NCBI RefSeq assembly: GCF_024347415.1
Contig: NZ_AP025476.1
Coordinates: forward strand, 2,356,001 to 2,420,000
Origin: Vibrio crassostreae
Lineage (GTDB): Bacteria > Pseudomonadota > Gammaproteobacteria > Enterobacterales > Vibrionaceae
Length of the DNA stretch: 64,000 bases
Direction of reading: 5' to 3'
Program-made: the position numbers and the translations under genes
In this document: piece by piece, positions 57,051 to 64,000 of the stretch
Layout of the letters: each line of letters starts with the position of its first letter
How positions within the stretch are numbered: the stretch's first letter is position 1
The notes under the pieces: model-generated
Seen by the model: only the letters and a program-made list of their open reading frames with translations
The model's database searches: none
Told to the model about the DNA's origin: nothing

Positions 57051-60000
57051 ATGAAAAGAATGTTAATTAACGCAACTCAAAAAGAAGAGTTGCGTGTCGC
57101 TTTGGTTGATGGCCAGCGACTGTTCGATCTAGATATCGAAAGTCCAGGTCACGAGTCAAAGAAAGCGAATATCTACAAAGGACGTATTACCCGTATTGAA
57201 CCAAGCCTAGAAGCGGCATTCGTTGATTACGGAGCAGAACGTCACGGTTTCCTCCCTCTTAAAGAAATTGCCCGCGAATACTTCCCTGAAGGTTATACAT
57301 ACCAAGGCCGTCCTAGCATTAAAGAAGTGCTAAAAGAAGGCCAAGAAGTAATCGTGCAAGTAGAGAAAGAAGAACGTGGTAGCAAAGGTGCTGCACTGAC
57401 AACTTTCATCTCTTTGGCTGGTAGTTACTTAGTTCTTATGCCTAATAACCCTCGTGCTGGCGGTATTTCTCGCCGTATCGAAGGTGATGAACGCACTCAA
57501 CTGAAAGCAGCATTAAGCACTCTTGAGCTTCCTCAAGGTATGGGCCTAATCGTGCGTACAGCGGGTGTTGGTAAAAGTGCAGAAGAGCTAGAGTGGGACC
57601 TGAATGTTCTATTGAATCACTGGGGCGCTATCAAGCAAGCTTCTGATTCAAATGCGGCTCCTTTCCTAATTCACCAAGAGAGTAACGTTATCGTTCGTGC
57701 GATTCGTGACTACCTACGTCGTGATATTGGCGAGATTCTAATCGACAGCAATACTATTTTTGAACGTGCACAAGCGCACATTCAATTAATACGCCCAGAT
57801 TTCATGAATCGCGTTAAGAAATACGATGGTGAAGTACCACTATTCAGCCATTACCAGATTGAAAGCCAGATCGAATCTGCTTTCCAACGTGAAGTTCGCC
57901 TTCCATCTGGTGGTTCTATCGTAATCGACCCAACAGAAGCACTGACTTCTATCGATATCAACTCTGCTCGTGCAACAAAGGGCGGCGATATTGAAGAAAC
58001 AGCACTTAACACTAACCTAGAAGCTGCCGATGAAATTGCACGTCAATTACGTCTACGTGACCTAGGTGGTCTTGTTGTAATCGACTTCATCGATATGACT
58101 CCGGTTCGCCACCAACGTGAAGTAGAAAGCCGTCTACGTGATGCCGTTCGTTTAGATCGCGCACGTGTTCAGATTGGTCGTATTTCTCGCTTTGGTCTTC
58201 TAGAGATGTCTCGTCAACGTTTGAGCCCATCACTAGCAGAAGCAAGCCACCACATTTGTCCTCGTTGTACAGGTACTGGTGTTGTTCGTGATAACGAATC
58301 TCTAGCACTGTCTGTTCTACGTTTGATCGAAGAAGAAGCTCTGAAAGACAACACAGCGCAAGTACTTGCAGTTGTGCCTGTGCCAATCGCTTCTTACCTT
58401 CTGAACGAAAAACGTCGCTCAGTAAACCACATCGAGAAGAACCAAGAAGTTAAGATCACTGTTGTTCCTAACTCAGACATGGAAACGCCGCATTTTGAGG
58501 TTATCCGTGTTCGTGAAGGTGAAGAGTTCGATCTACTGTCTTACTTGCTGCCGAACAAGCTAGAAGCTCTAAAAGAAGCGGAAAGCAAAGAGCCAGCTGA
58601 ACAGACTATTCGTCCTAAGAAGATCGAAGAACCTGCTCTGAAAGGCTTTGCAGCTCCTGCTCAATCAGCACCAACTCCTGCTCCAGCACCTAAAGCTGTA
58701 GAAGAGAAGAAAGCTGAGCCAGCAGCGACTCAAGAACCAGGTCTAATTGGTCGTTTCTTCAAAGCTATCGGTAGCTTCTTATTCGGCTCTTCAACTCAAG
58801 AAGAGAAGAAAGAAGAAGAGAAGAAAGAAGAAGAAAAACCTAAGAACAATCGCAACAACGGCAACCGTCAACGCCGTGATCGTAACGATAACCGTCGTCG
58901 TAACCAACGTGGTGAACGTGGTGATAATCGTAACGAAAACCGCGACAACAAGCGCCGTCGTAAGCCAGTTCGTGATGAGAAGCCTGAAGAGCAAAAAGAA
59001 ACAGCTCCACAGCAAACTCGTCAGCCTCGTAAGCCAAAGCAAGACCGTCGCAACAAGCCACGTGATGAGCAGAAGCAACGCGAAGAGCAAGCTCCATCTA
59101 AATTAGCAGAAGAGGGTCTACAGCTAGCGGCAGAAGCACAAGCAGGAAAACCGGAAGCGCCTAAGGCTAAACCTGAAGCGAAAGCAGCTAAGATTAAAGA
59201 GCGTCGTCAGCGTCGTAAACTGAACAAGCAAGTTCGTGTTAAAGACCAACAAGCTCAAGCTGAAGATAACGCTTCAAAAGAACAAGTTGTTGCTAAAGAA
59301 CTATCTGTTTCAAAAGAACAGTCAGTAGCTCAAGAGCAAAAAGTTGCGGAACAAGTAGAAGCAACTCAAGCGAATGCAGAGCAAACTGAACAGGAAGAGC
59401 CGAAACAACGTCGTAACCGTCGTTCTCCACGTCACCTACGTGCAAGTGGTCAGCGTCGTCGTCGCGGTCGTGATCGTCGCCCTAACCCATTCCGCCTACG
59501 TAAAGGTGGTGTAGCTTCTCCTGAGATGGCTATGGGTAAAGTGATGCCTCGCTTCATTCCAAAACCTCACCACAAGCAGGCAAAACCTGAAGTGACTGAA
59601 GTTCAAGTAGCAGCTGAAGCTCAAACATCTGTTCAAGATCAGAATGTTGCTCTCGAGACGGCACCACAAAGCACAGTAGTAATGGCAGGCGGTTTCGCAT
59701 GTCCTGAACTTGCAATGGGTAAAGTTATCATCCGCCGTGAAGATGCTGCTGTTGAAGCTCAAGTAACTGAGACTCCTGCTGTAGTTGCAGAAGCACAAAA
59801 AGTTGAAGCTCCGGTTGAAACTGTGAAAGCAGAAGAAGTCGTAGTTGAAGCACCAGTTGTTGAAACTGCTGTGGTTGAGCCAACAAAAGCAGTTGAAGCT
59901 CCTAAAGCTGAAAGTGCAAAAGTTGAAGAAGCACCTGTCGTAAAAGCAGAAGCTCCTAAAGCGGCACCAAAGGCAGCAGTTGCTAAGAAACAAGCCGGTT

Positions 60001-60152
60001 CACCAATGACTAAAGCTCCTGGTCCTCAAGAGATCAAAGAGATTGAAGTGATTGCAGCTCCGTTCCGCACTGAGCGTTTTGTATCGAAAGGTGCAGGCAG
60101 CCAGGCTGCGTCGAACAAAGCTGGCGCGGCGATGACTAAGCCAAACTACTAG
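57051..60152 (+). CDS. rne: Ribonuclease E
   Basis: 1033 residues. Catalytic half: S1 domain ([30 protein letters not shown]), catalytic Asp in [23 protein letters not shown] and VVIDFIDMT, and the Zn-link CPRCTGTG that joins dimers. A membrane-targeting amphipathic helix may be [16 protein letters not shown] (about 564-579). The disordered C-terminal half is charged: Arg-rich RNA-binding tracts ([33 protein letters not shown]), two [14 protein letters not shown] enolase-binding motifs (about 822 and 883), an Ala/Glu/Val-rich linker and a C-terminal [13 protein letters not shown] stretch for PNPase. It starts mRNA decay and is the degradosome scaffold. Confidence 0.97.
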   Translation: MKRMLINATQKEELRVALVDGQRLFDLDIESPGHESKKANIYKGRITRIEPSLEAAFVDYGAERHGFLPLKEIAREYFPEGYTYQGRPSIKEVLKEGQEVIVQVEKEERGSKGAALTTFISLAGSYLVLMPNNPRAGGISRRIEGDERTQLKAALSTLELPQGMGLIVRTAGVGKSAEELEWDLNVLLNHWGAIKQASDSNAAPFLIHQESNVIVRAIRDYLRRDIGEILIDSNTIFERAQAHIQLIRPDFMNRVKKYDGEVPLFSHYQIESQIESAFQREVRLPSGGSIVIDPTEALTSIDINSARATKGGDIEETALNTNLEAADEIARQLRLRDLGGLVVIDFIDMTPVRHQREVESRLRDAVRLDRARVQIGRISRFGLLEMSRQRLSPSLAEASHHICPRCTGTGVVRDNESLALSVLRLIEEEALKDNTAQVLAVVPVPIASYLLNEKRRSVNHIEKNQEVKITVVPNSDMETPHFEVIRVREGEEFDLLSYLLPNKLEALKEAESKEPAEQTIRPKKIEEPALKGFAAPAQSAPTPAPAPKAVEEKKAEPAATQEPGLIGRFFKAIGSFLFGSSTQEEKKEEEKKEEEKPKNNRNNGNRQRRDRNDNRRRNQRGERGDNRNENRDNKRRRKPVRDEKPEEQKETAPQQTRQPRKPKQDRRNKPRDEQKQREEQAPSKLAEEGLQLAAEAQAGKPEAPKAKPEAKAAKIKERRQRRKLNKQVRVKDQQAQAEDNASKEQVVAKELSVSKEQSVAQEQKVAEQVEATQANAEQTEQEEPKQRRNRRSPRHLRASGQRRRRGRDRRPNPFRLRKGGVASPEMAMGKVMPRFIPKPHHKQAKPEVTEVQVAAEAQTSVQDQNVALETAPQSTVVMAGGFACPELAMGKVIIRREDAAVEAQVTETPAVVAEAQKVEAPVETVKAEEVVVEAPVVETAVVEPTKAVEAPKAESAKVEEAPVVKAEAPKAAPKAAVAKKQAGSPMTKAPGPQEIKEIEVIAAPFRTERFVSKGAGSQAASNKAGAAMTKPNY

Positions 60153-60187
60153 TGATTACTGATAGATAATCGCAAGTAAATAGAATC

Positions 60188-60216
60188 AAAGGCTGCTTAT
60201 TAAAGCAGCCTTTTTC
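60188..60216 (+). terminator. Terminator of rne
   Basis: Stem AAAGGCTGCTT/AAGCAGCCTTT and a T-run, 36 bases after the rne stop. Confidence 0.88.
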
Positions 60217-60410
60217 ATATCTACTAATCGAATAAAAATTAACAGATATATTACTCAAAGTTAGGTTCAACCTTGAACTTAATCACATTTTTGGGTAGCA
60301 TTCGCGCACTTATCTTTTCGACACTTCGCTATTGCCGCTCTTTTCCATCACTGTTTGGCTACGCAATACACCCGTGTCGGTAAATCCATCTTAAGCATAG
60401 CTGAGCAAAC

Positions 60411-61958
60411 ATGTTCGAATTCCCACAATTTTCAAAGCACTCTGTAAAGAATGACGTGCTTTCAGGTCTTACAGTAGCCCTAGCTCTGGTACCTGAAGCC
60501 GTAGCATTCGCCTTTGTTGCTGGCGTTGACCCAATGGTTGGTCTTTACGCAGCATTCATCGTAGGTTTAATCACTTCTGTCTTCGGCGGTCGTCCAGGTA
60601 TGATTTCTGGTGCTACCGGTGCAATGGCCGTTGTAATGGTTAGCCTAGTAGCAACCCATGGCGTTCAATACCTATTCGCAGCAGTCATGCTCGCGGGCCT
60701 TCTGCAAATTGCGGCGGGTGTATTCAAGTTGGGTAAATTTATCCGTATCGTTCCACACCCAGTAATGATTGGTTTCGTGAACGGTTTGGCAATTGTAATC
60801 TTCCTAGCTCAGCTTGGTCAGTTTAAAGCGCCAGACGTAACAGGTGCGTTGACTTGGTTACCAAGCGGTCAAATGACATTAATGCTAGGTCTAGTAGCCC
60901 TTACAATGGCTATCATCCACTTCCTACCTAAGCTAACAACAGCAGTACCATCTTCATTGGTTGCTATTGTTACAGTAACGGCTTTAGTTGTGGGTCTTGA
61001 CCTTGAAACTCGCACTGTTGTCGATTTCCTACGTACCATGTCTGGTGACGAAGCTGCTACGCTAGCGGGCTCTCTACCAACATTCTCAATTCCTGCTGTT
61101 CCGTTTTCTTTAGAGACACTACAGATCATCCTGCCTTACGCAATTATCCTTGCGGCTATCGGCCTGATTGAGTCTCTACTAACACTGACAGTACTAGATG
61201 AAATGACAAACACTCGTGGTCAATCTAACCGTGAATGTGTTGGTCAAGGTATGGCTAACGTAACGTGTTCAGTATTTGGCGCGATGGGTGGTTGTGCGAT
61301 GATCGGTCAATCGATGATCAACGTAAACTCAGGCGGTCGTGGTCGCCTTTCAGGTATTGTAGCGGCAGTTGCACTACTGATGTTCATCCTGTTCGGTTCT
61401 GCACTGATTGAAATGATTCCTCTAGCAGCACTTGTGGGCGTAATGTTCATGGTTGTTATCGGTACATTTGAGTGGGCAACCTTCAAGCTTGCACGTCGCG
61501 TTCCTAAGCAAGACTTCTTCGTTATCGTTCTTGTTACCGTAGTAACAGTACTGACTGATCTTGCTGTAGCAGTGGGCGTTGGTGTTGTAGCTTCAGCGCT
61601 GATGTTTGCTTGGCAACATGCTAAACACATCTACGCCGACACGTCTGTAAACGCTGAAGGCTCTAAAGAGTACAAAGTTAACGGTCCAATCTTCTTTGGT
61701 TCAACGGCTAACTTCCTAGAGTTGTTTGACGCATACAACGATCCACAAGATGTGGTCGTTGATTTCGCAAACTCACGCGTTACCGACCACTCTGCAATTG
61801 AAGCGATCGATACGATTGCTGAACGTTACGCGGCATTAGGTAAAACACTTCACCTTCGCCACCTAAGCCAAGACTGTGTTGCTATGCTGCACAAAGCAGG
61901 TAGCTTAGTTGAAGCGAACGTTGCAGAAGACCCAATCTACAAAGTAATGTCTAAGTAA
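60411..61958 (+). CDS. SulP/SLC26 family anion transporter with STAS domain
   Basis: 515 residues, about 12-14 helices of the SulP fold: [62 protein letters not shown] and [22 protein letters not shown] cytoplasmic STAS domain follows at about 415-505 ([21 protein letters not shown]). Members move sulfate, bicarbonate or other anions. Substrate cannot be told from sequence; bicarbonate (BicA-like) or sulfate are candidates. Single gene with its own terminator. Confidence 0.88.
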   Translation: MFEFPQFSKHSVKNDVLSGLTVALALVPEAVAFAFVAGVDPMVGLYAAFIVGLITSVFGGRPGMISGATGAMAVVMVSLVATHGVQYLFAAVMLAGLLQIAAGVFKLGKFIRIVPHPVMIGFVNGLAIVIFLAQLGQFKAPDVTGALTWLPSGQMTLMLGLVALTMAIIHFLPKLTTAVPSSLVAIVTVTALVVGLDLETRTVVDFLRTMSGDEAATLAGSLPTFSIPAVPFSLETLQIILPYAIILAAIGLIESLLTLTVLDEMTNTRGQSNRECVGQGMANVTCSVFGAMGGCAMIGQSMINVNSGGRGRLSGIVAAVALLMFILFGSALIEMIPLAALVGVMFMVVIGTFEWATFKLARRVPKQDFFVIVLVTVVTVLTDLAVAVGVGVVASALMFAWQHAKHIYADTSVNAEGSKEYKVNGPIFFGSTANFLELFDAYNDPQDVVVDFANSRVTDHSAIEAIDTIAERYAALGKTLHLRHLSQDCVAMLHKAGSLVEANVAEDPIYKVMSK

Positions 61959-61986
61959 TCTTAGCTGTAGCTTTAAGTTAGATTTA

Positions 61987-62018
61987 GAAAGGCCGACATT
62001 CAATGTCGGCCTTTTTTA
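61987..62018. terminator. Terminator of the SulP gene
   Basis: Stem AAAGGCCGACATT/AATGTCGGCCTTT, small loop, T-run. Its A-rich left side could also serve the convergent phosphatase gene. Confidence 0.88.
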
Positions 62019-62072
62019 TACCTGTCGCTCAGCCCTTAGACTTATAACCCAACGACGTACATTGTTTCCACA

Positions 62073-62522
62073 CTACACTGAACGTAATATCGCTTCGCTA
62101 GACTCTTCGATTAAGTCCAACACCAATTCAAAACCATTTCCCTCACCATAATATGGATCGGGGATCTCTTGATATTGTGACTCTCCAAAGCTTAAAAATA
62201 ACGCTAGCTTGTATTGGAGGTGGGCGGGGCACTGGCTCATTAAGTCGTCTAAATTCGCCCTATCTGCCGCGAGTATCAGGTCGAATTCTTCGAAGTCATT
62301 ACCAACCACTTTACGAGAAGTAATCCCCTTAAAGCTATAGCCTCGCTTCTCTCCTGCAGATTTCGAACGCGAGTCTGGCGGGTTACCTTGATGAAAACCA
62401 ATCGTCCCCGCAGAGTCGACCACAACGTCAATATCCAGCTGTTGCGCTTTCTTCCTTAGCACCGCTTCACCTGTTGGCGAACGGCAAATATTCCCCATAC
62501 AAACTACGAGTATCTTTTTCAT
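62073..62522 (-). CDS. Low-molecular-weight protein tyrosine phosphatase
   Basis: 149 residues. P-loop VCMGNICRSP (Cys8, Arg14) at the N-terminus, DSAGT, and the general-acid Asp in EIPDPYYG. In bacteria such enzymes often dephosphorylate tyrosine kinases of capsule synthesis (Wzb/Etp type), but no capsule genes are near, and a role in arsenate or general phosphotyrosine metabolism is possible. Divergent from the cobalamin gene. Confidence 0.88.
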   Translation of the reverse strand: MKKILVVCMGNICRSPTGEAVLRKKAQQLDIDVVVDSAGTIGFHQGNPPDSRSKSAGEKRGYSFKGITSRKVVGNDFEEFDLILAADRANLDDLMSQCPAHLQYKLALFLSFGESQYQEIPDPYYGEGNGFELVLDLIEESSEAILRSV

Positions 62523-62606
62523 CCCTAATCACCTGTTCTTCCGATGGTTTTTGCTATCGTTAAGTTAGGCTATGATAGGCGCAATCACAACTTAAAAGGA
62601 TTTGTT

Positions 62607-63212
62607 ATGTCGACTGAAGACAACAAAGAACAACGCCACAAAGCAAGACAACAGAAAGTAAAAGAACAAGTCGATGCACGTGTGGCTGCTGCCCAAGAAG
62701 TCAAAGGCCTATTGTTGGTCATCACGGGTAACGGTAAAGGTAAATCAACATCCGGTTTTGGTACGATTACACGTGCAGTCGGTCATGGTAAAAAGTGTGC
62801 CGTCGCTCAGTTTGTTAAAGGCACTTGGGATAACGGCGAAAAGAACGTTCTCCAAAAGCTCGACGTAGAGTTCCAAGTGATGGGTACCGGCTTTACTTGG
62901 GAAACTCAAAACAAGGCTCAAGATATCGAAGCCGCACAGCGCGTGTGGAAAGAGTGTCAGCGCATGCTAGCCGATGAGTCGATTGATGTAATTCTGTTTG
63001 ATGAGCTGACTTACATGGTGAGTTATGGCTACATTGAACTGGATGAAGTGGTACAAGCTCTAAACAACCGTCCGAAAATGCAATCAGTAATCATTACTGG
63101 CCGTGGAGCGCACCGCACTTTAACGGACATGGCCGATACCGTGTCTGAAGTTCGTAATGTGAAGCACGCATTCGAATCTGGTGTTAAAGCGCTTCAAGGC
63201 GTTGACTGGTAA
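62607..63212 (+). CDS. btuR: Cob(I)yrinic acid a,c-diamide adenosyltransferase (BtuR/CobO)
   Basis: About 201 residues. P-loop LLLVITGNGKGKSTSGFGTITRAVGHG, FVKGTWDNGEKN, FDELTYMV and VIITGRGAHRTLTDMADTVSEVRNVKHAF all fit BtuR. Adenosylates cobinamide/cobalamin to make coenzyme B12. The ATG at 62607 (MSTEDNKEQ) has AAAGGA 7 bases before it; the frame upstream to 62544 adds 21 residues with no family support. Confidence 0.92.
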   Translation: MSTEDNKEQRHKARQQKVKEQVDARVAAAQEVKGLLLVITGNGKGKSTSGFGTITRAVGHGKKCAVAQFVKGTWDNGEKNVLQKLDVEFQVMGTGFTWETQNKAQDIEAAQRVWKECQRMLADESIDVILFDELTYMVSYGYIELDEVVQALNNRPKMQSVIITGRGAHRTLTDMADTVSEVRNVKHAFESGVKALQGVDW

Positions 63213-63224
63213 TCACATTCAACC

Positions 63225-63352
63225 AGAGATCCCCGACTCGGCCACTCTTCCCTCTCGAGGATGACGACCACTAGACTGGCACGCTCTTAAACAAAAGACG
63301 AGTACCTGTCGTCATTCCCTAGAACGAGGGTCGAGTGTCATAGGGAATCTCT
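63225..63352. repeat. Dispersed intergenic palindromic repeat, copy 2
   Basis: About 128 bases, inverted relative to the copy at 55224. It begins AGAGATCCCCGACTC, has GAGGATGACGACC, and the right half has GTCGTCATTCCCTAGA and ends AGGGAATCTCT. Outer ends are complementary, so it can fold into a long stem. Confidence 0.75.
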
Positions 63353-63372
63353 CGAAAGTATTATAAGCATCC

Positions 63373-63414
63373 AAAAAAAGCGCCATTCCTACAACAGGAA
63401 TGGCGCTTTTTTTA
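63373..63414. terminator. Bidirectional terminator between btuR and the AsmA-like gene
   Basis: Perfect stem AAAAAAGCGCCATTCCT/AGGAATGGCGCTTTTTT with an ACAAC loop. Confidence 0.9.
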
Positions 63415-63432
63415 TATACGAGTTAGAAACGT

Positions 63433-64000
63433 TTAGTTAAAGAAACCTTTCAATAAACCATCGACGGCTTCTTTAGTTTTCTCGTCTTTGATCTTGTCCG
63501 TTAGCTTGTTCACACCACGGTCAATTTCTTTCTGTGCTTTCTGTTTCAACACATCATCAAAAACAAGTGCGAATTTCGGGTCAGCCCACTGGCCAGTTAC
63601 CTTAATTGGGATGGTCACATCTTTCAGGTCGTCAATGCTCTTACCGCCCTGACCTTCAAGTGAACCCACAATTGATGTACGTACAAGGAAGTCGACCGTC
63701 TCATTGATGAAGTTTGCTTTACCTTGACCTGTCACGCGTAACAGTGGCGACTGTGCTGATAAGTCATTTGTTGAAACCCAACCTTTGTTGACCTTCAGCG
63801 TCGCTTTCATTGCACTGAAGTCCGTTTTTTGAGCTTCATTTGTGCTTTCAACTTTTTCGCCTTTGATCTTCGCGTAATTCTCACGAATCAGTTGAGCTAC
63901 GTTGATGCCGTTAACTGCACCATCTTCAAAGTTAATCGCGATAGTACCGACTAGGTTTTTCTTGATACCCGTCGGAGTCAGACTCTTACCTTTCACGTTG
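63433..64000 (-). CDS. AsmA family protein, C-terminal part (continues beyond window)
   Basis: About 189 C-terminal residues in frame to the window edge. Segments FEDGAVNGINVAQLIRENYAKIKG, GWVSTNDLSAQSPLLRVTGQGKANFINETVDFLV and TIPIKVTGQWADPKF are typical of the AsmA C-terminal domain, which forms beta-rich lipid-transfer proteins spanning the inner membrane and periplasm. It ends in LTDKIKDEKTKEAVDGLLKGFFN. The N-terminal helix and most of the protein are outside. AsmA is the likeliest member; YicH and YhjG are similar. Confidence 0.82.
   Translation of the reverse strand, partial: NVKGKSLTPTGIKKNLVGTIAINFEDGAVNGINVAQLIRENYAKIKGEKVESTNEAQKTDFSAMKATLKVNKGWVSTNDLSAQSPLLRVTGQGKANFINETVDFLVRTSIVGSLEGQGGKSIDDLKDVTIPIKVTGQWADPKFALVFDDVLKQKAQKEIDRGVNKLTDKIKDEKTKEAVDGLLKGFFN

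Noticed and set aside
58747..59106. Lys/Val/Thr-rich frames inside rne on both strands
   Set aside because: Shadow frames from the repetitive Arg/Glu-rich part of rne.
1..64000. CRISPR arrays, tRNA and rRNA genes, prophage, integron attC sites
   Set aside because: None seen on either strand.

Overview
The window is chromosomal DNA from a gammaproteobacterium of the genus Vibrio, most likely near the Splendidus clade. Several blocks are Vibrio/Enterobacterales-type: rpmF-plsX-fabH-fabD-fabG-acpP-fabF-pabC-mltG-tmk-holB-tatD, the rluC/rne divergent pair with a long rne leader, pflB and pflA, prkA-yeaH-spoVR, and mlc/pykA/ptsG. This identification rests on reading proteins by eye, with no database search. 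No rRNA, tRNA, CRISPR array, prophage or integron was seen. Apart from one IS element this is ordinary core genome.

Layout. 1-5.4 kb: 5' part of a chemoreceptor gene, an EmrD-type drug exporter, an oligopeptidase B-like S9 peptidase with a lipoprotein signal, and exonuclease III. 5.4-8.3 kb: an ImpA/M60-type zinc metallopeptidase lipoprotein with a Gly/Ser repeat linker. 8.5-11.7 kb: a four-gene basic amino acid ABC importer (His/Arg/Orn type). 12.3-18.8 kb: an anaerobic pyruvate-formate block, in order a FNR site, a DUF3360-like membrane protein, pflB, an LpxR-like outer-membrane deacylase and pflA. 19-20.3 kb: yfbU and a MipA/OmpV barrel. 20.7-25.6 kb: prkA, yeaH and spoVR. 25.7-27.7 kb: sohB and a yciK-like reductase whose terminator is split by an IS3-family element (27.7-29.1 kb). 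29.2-34.6 kb: LexA box, imuA, imuB, dnaE2 (SOS mutasome).

34.9-43.4 kb: cheV, mlc, pykA, a patatin-like lipase, a 29-residue YnhF-like membrane peptide, two small outer-membrane barrels and ptsG. Mlc and its usual target ptsG are about 5 kb apart. 43.8-54.5 kb: the lipid/cell-wall/replication operon, read on the minus strand. 54.6-60.2 kb: maf/yceF, rluC and rne with its leader. 60.4-64 kb: a SulP transporter, a low-molecular-weight tyrosine phosphatase, a cobalamin adenosyltransferase and the 3' end of an AsmA-family gene.

Points most worth a second look: the DUF3360-like protein sits where E. coli has focA, behind a FNR-type promoter, and resembles the SulP/UraA transporter fold. A 45-bp near-palindrome lies upstream of pflB. 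The S9 peptidase has two well-placed starts, predicting a lipoprotein and a cytosolic form. RNase E carries two copies of the enolase-binding motif. A dispersed palindromic repeat occurs twice in opposite orientation. An IS sits in the loop of a terminator. No wholly new multi-gene system is evident.
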